Positions 45,462-57,476 of a stretch of 64,000 nucleotides of DNA are shown here, piece after piece. The stretch lies in NCBI GenBank assembly GCA_039654915.1, contig CM077597.1, forward strand, positions 88,228,001 through 88,292,000, given 5' to 3'. A program made the translations under genes and the position numbers. This DNA comes from Aquilaria yunnanensis (taxonomy: Eukaryota > Streptophyta > Magnoliopsida > Malvales > Thymelaeaceae). The notes beneath the pieces were generated by a model. The model searched no databases. It had not been told where the DNA came from and saw only the letters and a list, made by a program, of their open reading frames with translations. Positions within the stretch are counted from its first letter, which is position 1. The number at the start of each line of letters is the position of its first letter.

Positions 45462-47024
45462 CCTAGTGGATATCCACCAAGGAAAGATGCATAGCACCAT
45501 TTGGTCTCTGACACTGTGCCAAGTCAGATTCAATATGCATAAGACCATTTAGTGTCTAACAGTGGTTGAGCGTGCCTCATATTGGTTGTAAGTGTCCTTT
45601 TCTATTGTCTAAGTATTTGCACGTTGTTTTCAAGTAAAGTGGATAAGGTAGTCTTTTATTCAAAATTTAATTTATTTTAAGTATATTTATATGGTAAAAT
45701 CACATAATTATGATTTACTAGTTTTTAGGGATCCAAATCAGTTAGCACTTCATGTGTGATGTTTAACATGAAACAGTTGCTAGTTTCACAATATACTATA
45801 TGGATATAATTGTACATCTTCTACATGAAAATAGACATTAGATGCACATACTTTTACACTACATATAATAAAGAGCTAGGTATTTTATATATAGAATTAG
45901 GTGCCACACAATCAAAAATGGATGTTATGAACTTATATTCTATCACCTTGAGGAACTAGATGAGATACCAACCTTTTAACTGGATATCTTAGATAAAGAA
46001 TTAGACATCTCATACATGAAAATTGATACTAGATGAATAGACTTTTACACTATATATAAAGAGCTTCCACATTCTGGATCTTAAAAGAGAACTCTCTTTT
46101 GTGTTGGAGTACACACCTCTAACTCAGAAATGGACATTATGAACTTGTATTCAACCACTTTAAAGGGCTATATTTGAGATGCCTAGCTTTTTAGCTAAAC
46201 ATCACATAGATATAACTAGACATCTTATACACAAAATTAGACATCTTATACATAAAAGTGGACATTAAATTATATGTTGTTACACTACTATAAAAAACTA
46301 GGCATCTCATATGTAGAATTGAACACCACAAACTTAGAAGTGGGCATTATGATGACCTTATATTTGGATACTTAGAAAGAACATTAATTTTAGGTCTTCA
46401 ATCTTATATTTGTAAAAGAAAATAAAAAAAGGGTCAAATTATTTAAATTTTACATTTAACTAAAATATAATCATGATATTTTTAAGAATATTTTATGTGA
46501 AAAAACTACATAATATATTTATGGTTTCCTATTCTTTTGGAGTCTAAATCACTTAATGTTTCTTGTCAGTAAAACTATTCTAATTTTGATAACACTCCAT
46601 GTAAATATAATTTGATATCTTATACACATAATTAAACATCTCATACATGAAAATAAACATTTGATATATAAATTTGTACACCACATATAAAGAGCTATTG
46701 GACATTATGAAAATGACATGTAAATATTAATACACTCAAAGCATACACTCTCAACTGAGAGCCATACAACAAAGGTGTGATGTATCCGTCTACTAGGGCC
46801 AACACTCTAGTATGTGCATTTTCCTAAATATATTTATTTGGAAAAAGAAAAATGAATCACTCATTTTTACATTTTCAGTTAATTATACCACTAGTATTCT
46901 CCTTAGTCAAATTAACCATTGGTGATGCTAAATTAGGCCAAATATGCAACTTGCCATTAAATTTCTCTAGCAAAGATAGGGTAATTGTCAAATTAACTTG
47001 GGCTATAAAACCCGTTGCCTCAAA
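45462..47024. repeat. Tandem repeat unit, promoter-distal part of unit B
   Basis: Non-coding and collinear with 50092-51560 of unit C (TGGATATC(C/T)ACCAAGGA, GATGCATAGCA, TTTGGTCTCTGACACT, ACTAGACATCTTATA). Short frames only. Confidence 0.75.
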
Positions 47025-47215
47025 TAGATTTTCATTTATGGAGCAAAATTTCATAATCTCAAATTCAAAATTGATCAGGCACAATCTTGCTAAACCAATA
47101 CAACTAGCATTGACCTTGATTTTTATAAAGTTCATCAATCCCAATGCCTACTACCAATGAAAAACAAAAACAGATCATCCCTTTTACTTATGACGGACAA
47201 TACAACAATTCAGAT
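47025..47215. repeat. Direct repeat R upstream of defensin-like copy B
   Basis: The same family as 35690-35920, 38325-38560 and 49340-49580 (AGATTTTCATTTATGGAGCA, TCAAATTCAAAATTGATCAG, AACAGATCATCCCTTTTAC). Its location just upstream of each defensin-like exon 1 suggests an old promoter-region duplication. Confidence 0.65.
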
Positions 47216-47380
47216 GATTATATGCTTTTATTTGATAAGAAACTTTGAGAATATGCTGGAAACAGTTTTCTCGATCTTTAAGTTGAAAATGTCTCACATA
47301 TCTGCTATCTAACTTGTACATATAACAATTGACCAGGGTTGGGGGTTATTGGCATACGGCCCACAGTTCATACAAAAAAT

Positions 47381-48192
47381 ATGACGAAGTCTTCAGCAAT
47401 GTTCTTGCTGCTACTTTGCTGTATCTATCTCCTACATGGATATCTTCCCATGAGTAATTCCCCAATCTTATACCATTTGATTTTTGTGTCTTTGTCTTAT
47501 ATATATTTGTATCAGTTGATCATCAATGGCCAGTGGGCAATTCGAAACGGTCAGAAAGACACCATGATGCCAGAGGAGGATTACCATATGCAAGCAGCTT
47601 ATGGAACTTGGATAGGTTATAAGCTTAAATGTCGTTGGTGAGTCAATAAAGCTTGAGCAATCACTAGATGCCCAGGTTTGTTCAACCTTGGGCCTTGAGA
47701 CATGGGAGCTGCTTGTATCAATCAAATGCCCCACAGAAGCTTAAATTTTTCATTGCACCCTTTGGGAAGGGCCTTGATTATATCACCAATGACAAACGTT
47801 GATGATGAATCTGTACCATCCATCACTGTGGGTCTCACATGAAATCCACTGGCATAAATGGTCTAGATTCATCATTGATGCTTGTTTGTGGTCAGTGATA
47901 ATATAATTTTTCATCTTGAAATATCCAGGTCTGTAAAACCAATTTATAATGCTTTCTTGTAGGTGTCAATGCAGTGCCTTGGGTTGTCCCTAAAATATGT
48001 GAAGACTGTAAAAATATTGGATCCTGCAAAGATGACTATTTTGCTTCCACGATTGGATTTGACCAATGCACAAAAGATTGCCAGGCTTAGTATGACGTAG
48101 ATTTCACAATTTGTGATGTTGATGAAATGGACATAGATTTTGAAAATCCAGAATGTTATTGTTGCTTGAAGGAAAAAATGAAGAACAAATGA
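47381..48192 (+). pseudogene. Defensin-like (cysteine-rich secreted peptide) gene, copy B, with premature stop
   Basis: Exon 1, 47381-47453, encodes a clean signal peptide (MTKSSAMFLLLLCCIYLLHG) and ends at a GT donor in phase 1. Exon 2 starts at 47963 after CTTGTAG and runs to TGA at 48190-48192. Cysteine spacing in the mature part is C-x2-C-x5-C-x13-C-x3-C ... C-x13-C-x-C, including the C-x3-C and C-x-C of cysteine-stabilised alpha-beta peptides. An in-frame TAG at 48088-48090 (CAG in copy A) truncates it in mid-domain, and one Cys is Tyr. Such peptides are secreted and act in defence or reproduction. As it stands the gene is probably dead, but it is better preserved than copy A. Confidence 0.75.
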
Positions 48193-48204
48193 TCGATCTT
48201 CTAA

Positions 48205-48206
48205 AC

Positions 48207-48260
<54 letters not shown>
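48205..48260. repeat. AT microsatellite
   Basis: About 25 uninterrupted TA units in the 3' part of defensin-like copy B. Copy A has only TATATACATATG here, so the expansion happened after duplication. Confidence 0.95.
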
Positions 48261-48263
<3 letters not shown>

Positions 48264-48579
48264 ACTTATTTTGTTGCTTACATAAATAAATTGGCTTGCT
48301 CTTCTTTTCCATCTTATCAATGTGTAATGTGGCTGACCTGTAAAGTGTAAAACATAGAATTATGTTAGCTTTGTGCGAGCTTTGTTACGTTTAATGTTGT
48401 CTACTAGTTTTGTTTATGCTATCTAAAATCTGTGAGTTAGGTTTTGTCTTTTGTTTTGTTGTAGTTGTAATGGTTTTGGCAGAGTTTGTTACCTACAGGT
48501 TGTTGGGCATGCCCAACATGCTAAAGAAAGCTCCAAAGTTCAATCATCTTGATCCCAAGAACTTAAAATTCAAAAAATG

Positions 48580-48760
48580 TCCCCACACCTCAGCCCAAGC
48601 GGTAAAGGCTCTGCCTTGCCATGAAGAAGGCCAAGGTTTAAGACACCCCTTCCCTTTCCTAACTCCTTGAAAATTCTCAACTTTAGTACTGTAGAAATTG
48701 TGAGTACAAAAAAAGAATAAAAGAATAAAAGAATAAACAAATAAATAAAAGTTATGAAAA
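48580..48760 (+). mobile_element. tRNA-derived SINE, copy B
   Basis: Same sequence family and location as 37295-37510: A-box-like CCTCAGCCCAAGCGGTAAAG, B-box-like GGTTTAAGACACC, and an A-rich tail of AATAAAAG repeats. A single A-box unit here against three in copy A. The insertion predates the duplication of the two units. Confidence 0.5.
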
Positions 48761-50091
48761 AAAATTTTCTTACAATGCACAGAAATTGTTTTGGTTTGTT
48801 TTTTTTGTCTAATCCTACCACTATATATAACTCTCAGCTTTGTGTATCATAGGAATTATATTTTCTAAAACATTAATCAAAATCTTTTAGTCTTTTTATG
48901 AAACTAGCAGTAGTATTTTCCTACTACTGTTACTAATTTTTTGTGTTAAGTCTGGCATGGTTCTACTATAGTGTTTTTTCCATTGTAACCCGCTTAGGCC
49001 CAAAATATGTTTGGAAAAAATTGTTTATTGTTCATTGTTTTGTGTGTGATCATAACCATTGGTCTTCACATTTTTTAAATCAGACATTTATTCTACGTTC
49101 TCCCAATAAACAGAGAAGATGTTATAAATTTTTTATTTCCCCCAGACTTTTATGAGTTACAATCAAGATCTTAGTTTGTGCTTAAATCTCAAGTACATTA
49201 CATTGATCTTATGTTGCATGTGTTCAATATACCAAATTAATCACCAATGAATTTGAAATATAGAAAAATATTTTTTCTTTAAATTCTTTGAATTGATCAT
49301 AATTTACTTTTGCATTTATAACAATTCACAAACTGTTACTTTTCCTAATTTTGGGTCAAATTGTAAAGAACAGCCAGCCAAAATGCCTCAAATTTGATGT
49401 ATTGATTTTCCTTTATGGAGTGAATTTCATGATCTTGAATCCAAAACTGATTAGGCCCAATCTATCTAAACTAATACAATCATTGAGCTCAGTTTTCCAC
49501 ATGCCCGTTAACGACAATGCCCTTACCAGTTAAAAACAAAAATAAATCATCCCTTGTGCTTGTTGTAGGCAATCCAACAATTTAGGCATTTTTATACTTT
49601 TACGCTGAAAGTGAAAGTTTTGTAAGAATTGAATAGGTTCAATTGTGACCTCAATATATCCGCAAACAAATTGATGTACCAAAAACTTATTAGACTCATG
49701 TTTGTTATGAAAGTTCTTTACCATATGACCAAACATGTTTCAAAAATTCACACTATATGACATTTTTTTTTCTCTATTGTCTCACATTAATTTTTCAACA
49801 ATACATGGCATCAACTTTTGAAATTATAATTTAAATTTTATAGTGCTTGCCACCTATTAAAACCAAACTATTCAATAATAGTTTAACATATCAATTACAA
49901 TTTAAATCATTCATTTTTATATATTAAAATGCCAAATAGTCTTTCTTTTCAATTATTTTAGGGGGACAAAGTGTAAATTTAAAATAAAAGAGATATGTGT
50001 AATTTTTTTCCAAACTTTCTTGGCAAATTGTAATTTTTAGAAGCACCAAGCTGAAGCTCACTCATTTTCTTAGAGAATTCTTGCATTTTCC
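48761..50091. repeat. Distal part of unit B
   Basis: Non-coding, collinear with 37510-38878 and then 41258-41342 of unit A. It includes direct repeat R again (49340-49580). It gives the uninterrupted form of the site where unit A has an LTR and a MITE. No gene. Confidence 0.65.
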
Positions 50092-51640
50092 CAGGTGGAT
50101 ATCTACCAAGGATAGATGCATAGCAACATTTGGTCTCTGACACTTTGCCAGGGTAGATTCATTATGCATATGACTGTTTAACGTCTAATAATGGCTTAGG
50201 GTGTCTAATATTTGTTAAGAGTGTACTCTTGTAGTGTTTAAGTATCTACACGTTGTTTTCAAGTAACATAGATAAGACAGTCTTTTTTTCAAATTTTAAT
50301 TTATTTTGAGTATATTTATATGGTAAAATCACATAGTTATGGTTTACTAGTTGTTTGGAATCCAAATCTATTAACATTTCATGCATGATGTTTAACTTGA
50401 AACAGTCTCCAGTTTAACAAGAAACTATGTGGATATAATTGTACATCTTATACATGAAAACAGACATTAGATGCATAGACTTTTACACTACATATAATAA
50501 AGAGCTAGGTATTTTATACATGTTATGAACTTATATTTTATCACCTTGAGGAAATAAATGAGATGCCAAGCCTTTTAACTGGATATCTTAGACTAAGAAT
50601 TAGACATTTCATACATGAAAATTGATATTGGATGCATAGACTTTTACATTACACAGAAAAAGCTGCCGCGTCCTGAATCTTAAAAAAGAGCTCTCTTTTG
50701 TGCTGAATTACACACCTTAAACTCAAAAATGTACTTTATGAACTTGAATTCGATCACCACAAGTGGCTATATATGAGATGCCTAGCTCTTTAACTAAACA
50801 TCATATAGATATAACTAGACATCTTATATACAAAACTAGACATCTTATATAAAAAAGTGGACATTAGATTATATGTTTTTATGCTACTATAAAGAACTGC
50901 ATCCCATATGTAGAATTGAACACCACAAACCCATAAGTGGGCATTAAGCTTATATTTTGATACCTAGAAAGAACATTAATTGTAGGCCTTTGATCTTATA
51001 TTTGTAAAAGAAAATAAAAAGGGTCAAATTATTTAAATTTTACATCTAGAAGATAATCATGATATTTTTAAGGTTATTTTATGTGAAAAAAATTGCATAA
51101 TATTTTTATGGTTTCCTATTCTTTTGGAATCCAAATCACTTAATGTTTCTTGTACCATGTTTAAGGTAAAAATATTCTAAATTTAATAAGACTCCATGTA
51201 AATATAATTAGCTATCTTATACATAGAATTAAACATCTCATGCATGGAAATAGACATTAGATACATAAATTTGTACACCACATATAAAGAGTTATTGGAC
51301 ATTATGAAAACAACATGTAAACACTCAGACACTCAAAGCATACACTCTCATTTGAGAGCCAAACACCAAAGGCATGATGTATCCATCTGCTAGGGCTGAC
51401 GCTCTATTATGAGCTATTTCCTAAATATATTTGTTTGGAAAAAGCACAAACAAATCACTAGTTTTTACATTTTCAGTTAATTATGCCACTAGTATTCTCC
51501 TTAAGTCAAATAAAATCATTGGTGTTAGCAATCAAGCCAAATATGCAACTTGTCATTAAATTTCTTAAGCAAAGACAGGGTATTTGTCAAACTAACTAAG
51601 GGTATAAAATGTGTTGCCTCAAGTAGATTTTTTTTTGTAT
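50092..51640. repeat. Repeat unit C (truncated)
   Basis: Collinear with 45462-47040, ending near CCTCAA(A/G)TAGATTTT. The defensin-like gene that should follow is absent, so the third unit is incomplete. Short frames only. Confidence 0.7.
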
Positions 51641-52029
51641 CTACTTTGAGAAAAATTAATGTGCCAAAAACTTTTTATTTACTTAGGCAACGTTGTGTTT
51701 GTTATCATAAACTCTTTCCTACATATGCTAAAGACTTCTTATCATATCCATTTGGCATAAATTAAACTAAGCCATTGGATGACAAGTGTGTGAATCAAAT
51801 AAATTTTAATAATCATTTGCCAAAGATATAGTAAAAATTTTGATAAAGTTTTATGTCAATATATATGGAGACAAATTAACAAGGCAAGACCCATCTTGCT
51901 TTCTTAGGCAGATGGGTGTTTTTTAAGTAAACTCTTTATGACGTGCCTAAAAATTCTAATAGCAATCCCAAAGGCCAATTAATATGTCAAAAACTTGTTA
52001 CCTTGGAAAATAAGGGAATTGTGAATTGC
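51641..52029. other. Upstream region of the small peptide gene
   Basis: AT-rich sequence with no gene seen; probable promoter region of the gene starting at 52128. Confidence 0.4.
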
Positions 52030-52030
52030 T

Positions 52031-52040
52031 ATATATAAAT
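52031..52040 (+). promoter_or_regulatory. TATA box of the small peptide gene
   Basis: ATATATAAAT, about 90 bases upstream of the ATG at 52128, a normal distance for a plant TATA box with a short leader. Confidence 0.6.
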
Positions 52041-52127
52041 AAACACACAAGAACCCTTTAGAATATTTTCATTTATAGAGGAATAAGAATTGAATGAGTC
52101 ATAATATTTTCACCATAGAATTATGAT

Positions 52128-52551
52128 ATGGAAACCATTTTGCGGAAGCTGGCAAGCACCATCCTTATCATTTTCTTGTTAGAGCTTATGCTCAATGGTA
52201 AGTGTTAGCTTTTTCTATTTTTTCTGTCTCTAAAAGTCCAGAGATGGAACAAAACAATGCCAAACTCATACACTATGATGCCAAACTTGTTTAAAGCAAC
52301 CCCAAACTGGTGTTGCAGTGTCTCTAGTTTCCTACTTTCGGGAGGAGATGCGCAATATAAATAGAAAAAGGTTTATGCAACTGGAGGAAAAAATGAAGGA
52401 ACAAAGCAAAAGAGCAGGTAGTGATAGAAAGAAAAATGAGCCTAAGATTAGAAAGATTCTTTCCAGAGCTTCAAGATCAATTTCTGAGAAAAGATTAATT
52501 CTTTCTCTTCTTTTTCTTTTCATTGATTTCTTTTCAATTTTACATTTTTAG
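52128..52551 (+). CDS. Putative secreted small basic peptide, two exons (novel)
   Basis: Exon 1, 52128-52197, encodes METILRKLASTILIIFLLEL..., a plausible signal peptide, and ends at a strong donor (G|GTAAGTG) in phase 1. Exon 2 begins at 52319 after TGGTGTTGCAG and runs in frame to TAG at 52551. The total is 303 bases, 100 residues. The mature part is rich in Lys, Arg and Glu (YFREEMRNINRKRF; EEKMKEQSKRAG; KIRKILSRASRSIS) and ends in a hydrophobic stretch (LLFLFIDFFSILHF). There are no cysteines in the mature part, so it is not a defensin. The signal-exon/phase-1 layout is shared with the nearby defensin-like genes. I do not recognise the family; function unknown. The hydrophobic tail could mean a second membrane anchor or an unrecognised further intron. 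Confidence 0.55.
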
Positions 52552-53259
52552 ATGATTATTTTGAAATTTTCGTTCATGAGTTTTAGTAGCTAAATCCCTT
52601 TACTTTGTTAGGGGATATGAGAATCTTGTTAATGTTTTAATGCATATTTAATTTTTATCTTAGATCACCATTTTTTTCTTGTTAATTTTTTATTGTGATT
52701 AATGAAACTCTGTGGCCAAGGGTTTATGTCTTGATATGAGTTCCTCTTTGGGAGAATAAACTTAGGTTAGAAGATAGGGAGAAATTAGCTAGATCAACTT
52801 AAGGATTTTAAGACCCAAGCATCGAACAGGTTGAATAGATAAGATTGAGCATAAAATTCTCTAATTTTAGGCAGAGTAAAAGATTACCACTAAAATTCAC
52901 CTACAAGATAGGATGATGGAAAGAAAATAAAAGTTAAACTGCATTAAAACTAGACAAGAAGATCTACCCCTAGGAGAGTGCTTTGTATTATTGATTACCA
53001 TTAGTTTCTCGAGTTATCAGTTAATTTGACTTTAGTTTAGTTTTAATTAATAGTTTAGAATTAGTTAACTCTAGTTGTTATTTGTTTTATTTTTATTTAC
53101 TGATTAATTGTGTTTAATTCATTTAATTCTAGTTTTAGTTTAATTAATTTTTGCACATTCTAGCTAAGTTTTACTTATTCACTTAATCTCTATGGAGATG
53201 ATCCTCTCATATTCATCATTATATTAAAACTTGATGACCTGTGCACTTGCAGATTCACA
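52552..53259. other. Probable 5' LTR remnant of the Athila-like element
   Basis: The last part (53170-53260: CTCTATGGAGATGATCCTCT, TTGATGACCTGTGCACTTGC) resembles the end of Athila-type LTRs and directly precedes the primer binding site. The start of the LTR could not be placed. Confidence 0.4.
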
Positions 53260-54235
53260 ATAAGTTTTTTGCACCATTGCCGGGAATTGTGTTAGAATTA
53301 GGTTTACTGCAGCTAGTTGGTGTTTTTTAAGTTATTTTTTTTCTTTCTATTTTAGTTGAGCTTAATTCAGTTTGGGTTTTCTTTTTTATTTTTGGGTGTA
53401 GTTTTTGTTGCTACTGGTGTGTGCTCAGAACTTCTAAGGGTGCTAATCAACAGTTTGATCTTGAGTTGGAGAGAACTATCAAATCCATTAGAAATGAAAG
53501 GAAGATGGAGAACCAAGCTAAAGCTGCCAGGTTAGTTGAACTATAGAGATTACAAAGGGAAGTAGATGATTTAGCAAGTAGATTGGTTCAAGCTAAAAGA
53601 GCTAGATTGGCAGTTTGAGCCAACAACATTGATGGAGAAAATAACAATAGAGTGCTGGAAGTCAAGTTTGAAAATCTAAATTAAAGACCACTTTGAGATT
53701 ACCCTCAACTTATGGTAGCTGACAATTACCATGGAATTCATAGACCAGTCGTCAATGCAATGAACTTCCACTTTTCTTCGGGCTTGATAAATTTGGTGCA
53801 AATGAACCAGTTTGGTAGTGCTCATCTTGAAGATCCCTACAATCACTTGGGTAATTTTCAAGAGCTATGTGATACAATCTGAATTGAAGGGGCTACCTTG
53901 AATGATTTTAGGCTTACACTCTTCCTCTTCTCCCTTTGAGACAAAGCAAAGAACTAGCTTTACATAACTCCAGTTGATAAAATGACCACTTGGTAGGAGG
54001 TGGCTCAGAAATTCCTTATCAAATTCTTACCTCCGACCAAGGCTGCAAAGTTAAAATCTGAAATTGGTACCTTCAGACAACATGATTTTGAGTCATTATA
54101 TCAGGCTTAGGAGAGATACAAGAATCTTTTCACAAAGTGTCCTCATCATGGATATGAAGATTGGGTGCAAAATAAGATGTTCCACGATGGGCTAGACAAA
54201 CAAACAAAGACTGTTGGCAGCTGGTGGAACACTCA

Positions 54236-56917
54236 TGTCACGGAGCGAGGTCTCAGTGCCCTGGATTACTTAATGTGTAGGCTCTTAGAGGATATGATCC
54301 CACTTAGTTATTATTGGCTAAATATTATGTGTCAGTAAATTAAAACAAGTTATGTGCAACTAGTTATTTAGCCTACCCTGTAAGAAGATATGCATGAGTT
54401 TGCCGGGCAATGTAACTCAAATAAATAAAATAAGTAAAGAAAATGTCGCTCGAGCTCTTCATTTAAAACATGTTCAAAGCGTGCCAAAGTAATAAAACAC
54501 TAGTTACTTAAACTTCAAGTAATAGTTTTGTGCACACATATAAGCTCTATCATGCACCCAAAAGTAACTTAATGGTCTTACACCACAATACGTCCTAATA
54601 GAGGCAATGTATTAGTACACAAAGTACTATATATACAAGGCAAAATACTACTAAGATCATTTACTTGAGCTCCTACCTTTGAGCTATCAAGCTCTTAGTG
54701 TAAGCTCTCACTTGTCCTTGTGCAACTCTTAGCCTCTAGACTATAAAGGCAGAACACTTACTTAGTACAAAACTTAGCTTATAAGTAACTTAAAAACACA
54801 AGATTTCAAGCAGAATAAGTACCTGCAAAAGAAAGAAACTTGGCCCATAACTATCTAGCTAGTTGTTGGGCCTGGGGTTAGTACCTACATAGATAAGCTT
54901 AAGGGAGTGAGCACGTTATCATACTCAGTAAGGGGTCCCTCAGTATTTGCAAGAAAACTCAAGCAACTATGTACATATGGCAAACAAACAACCAAGCATC
55001 CAATAATCAACAACAAAAAAAATAATAATAATAAATGCAATGCATGAGTGAATGATATACAGCATACAACACTTAGGACTTCTTACACCCTAAGGTGTCT
55101 TAAACTTACCATGAGCTTAAACGGCAGAGGTACTTGAGATACTAGCCCATGTATCCTGGTTCCTTTACCTCCCGTAAGTCCTACTTACGGGTCCTAGAGT
55201 AGGTCGTTACCCACTCCTGTCACTTACATGCATTTCCTTTGCTTATCATGCAGGGTAATCAACTTAATGGCCTAACTTCATCAAGTTTCTTGAACATGAC
55301 TCAGGTCTTCTTAGTGGACCTACTTACCAAGCTTCTTGGCTTGGTTGGGACTCCCTTAGGTTCTACTTTAGTGGCCTAGGGTCCATGACCCAACACTTAG
55401 GTCATTAGAGAAATCGAACCCTACTTAGCCCCCAATTGGCACCTTAATTCTTCCTTAAGGAACCCTTAATTATCCACAAAACTTAGCCCTCTTAAACCAC
55501 ATACTTAATTACCCTACTTAATTGATGCCTCAAATATTTTAGAAGTGAATTGGAAACTTAATTTGAGCATGATATAACCTTGGGGGATTGCATGGGAAAT
55601 GCTTAAACATCTTTTTAGGAGACCAACAAAGTAACTTGGGGAAACTTTAGGTTGATGCAATCACACCCATTTTATTGATGCTATCACATCTCACTTTTTC
55701 CCCAATTACTGGAAATGATGCTATCGCACCCCTTTTATTGATGCTATCGCATCTCACTTTTTCCCCAATTACTGGAAATGATGCTGTCGCATCCCTTTTA
55801 TTGATGCTATTGCATCTCACTTTTTCGCCAATTGCTAGAAATAATGTTGCCACACCACCAAATGAGGTGTGATAGCATCATACCTGATGCTTCATACGCC
55901 TATAGGCTTTTTATGCCCCATTTTGCCTCCTAATCTCATTTTCTTGCAATCCTTTTACAACTTAGCTCAAATCTCACTACTAATACTTAAATTATGTAAG
56001 GAATGCATCAATTTAACTTAACCTCTTACCTCAAATTTAAACCAAAGCAAAGATTAAAGTAAACAAGCCACATAAAGACCATTTGAGCTCAATTTGTTTC
56101 TCTTGAGTTCCAAGCCTAAATCCAAGTGAAATGGGCCCCACAAGCACTAAATTAAAACCATCACTAACCATATTTCAAGCTTAGAACCAAGTTAAACCCA
56201 TGGGAAAATTCACCTTAGGGTTTGAAGCCAAAACTTGCAGAAGGCAAGACAAATGCACCCAAACCACCAAAAATAAGCTAAGGCCTTGATATATATGCTT
56301 TGGGACCTTCAATTTTGCATGAATTTTATGTGATTTTGATGAAATGGTAAAGATTAGCTATGGAGGAGAGGGAAGAACGAAAATGGGTTGGAAAGGATGA
56401 TGAATAGTCACTTTGTTTTATCCAAAATGAAATCAACACATACTCCCACTTACCTTTGACTTATTTCTTCTACAAGCCAAACTTTAGTATTTTTTTTCCT
56501 TTCTTTCCTAGCTGGTTGTCCTTGGTCCCAAAGGGGAGAAATTGCTTCCTTGCCTTTTCATTTTATGCCACAAGTGGCACAAAAGCCCTAACTCCTTAAT
56601 TGGTGCATTTTAGTCCTATAACTTTCATTTTTTGTTCCAATGGTTAGAGTAACTTATGGCCTTAATTTATTTGGTCAAAAATAATTACATGACCTTAATT
56701 TCAATGAAATTACAGTTATGCCACTCACTTGGGTCAAAGTTACCATTTTGCCCTTTTTTGCTCTTAATGCCATTTTACACTTAAGAACTCAATACGACCT
56801 TACTTAGCTTGTTTTTCTTGCTTAATAGGAAACTAATTTAAGGCATTTAAATAGAAACACTTTAATTAAACATACTTACTAAGTCAAAACAAGGTATTGA
56901 CTAGAAGAGTTATCACA
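54236..56917 (-). mobile_element. 2.7 kb solo LTR inserted in the Athila-like gag
   Basis: Plus-strand left end TGTCACGGAGC and right end GAGTTATCACA, flanked by the perfect 5-base duplication ACTCA (54231-54235 and 56918-56922). Read on the minus strand it carries CTTACTGAGTATGATAACGT near 54935, matching the TTACTGAGT...TATAAACTC motif of the LTR at 41343, so both are probably Del/Tekay-type Gypsy LTRs. No internal region. The gag-like sequence resumes directly after the right duplication. Confidence 0.85.
55670..55858. repeat. Three 63-bp tandem repeats inside the solo LTR
   Basis: TTTTATTGATGCTATC recurs at 55670, 55733 and 55796, with units of exactly 63 bases and few substitutions. Because 63 is a multiple of three, both strands show open frames here, which are artefacts. 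Each unit holds the near-palindrome GATGCTATCGCATC. Confidence 0.9.
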
Positions 56918-57476
56918 ACTCATCTCCAAGACTTCTCAAGAGGCATACAATCTTTGGAGGACATGACATGGCCTTCTGAAAAGGCGAATGAAAGTAGAGG
57001 AGGTGCCCATGAGGTAGATTAATTAACTCATTTGTCTACTCAAGTTTTTGTATTAGCCAACTAATTTGCAAAGTTTATGAGCAAAGACAAGCAAAGTGAG
57101 CAGGTTGCACCTAAGAGCTCTTATTTTTATTAATCCAAGGAGGAGTTAAAGCAAGCTAAATTTGTGAACTAGATAGGTTGTAGGTATATGCCTAATTCAA
57201 TGTAAGGGCAATATAATCAAGGCTTTAGAAATCAAGACAATTTTAATTATGGAGGAAATATGAATATGCCTCAGCCACCTGGATACTGTCCACCTCAAGT
57301 AAAGAAGAAATCTTCATTGGAGGAAATGATTAGTGCTTTTGTTACTGAGACTAGAAACATGTTCTCTAAGAATGGGAGTGATATTGATGCTTTAAACGTA
57401 CAAACATCGAGTATTGGATTTTTTGTGAAAAATTTAGAGGTGTAAATGGGTCAATTAACTAATGCAGTTTGGTTCT

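Noticed and set aside
55670..55858. CRISPR-like regular repeats
   Set aside because: The repeats are contiguous, without unique spacers, and the DNA is plant nuclear.
55647..55872. Short repeat proteins on both strands
   Set aside because: Direct consequence of three 63-bp repeats; no signal, no start context.
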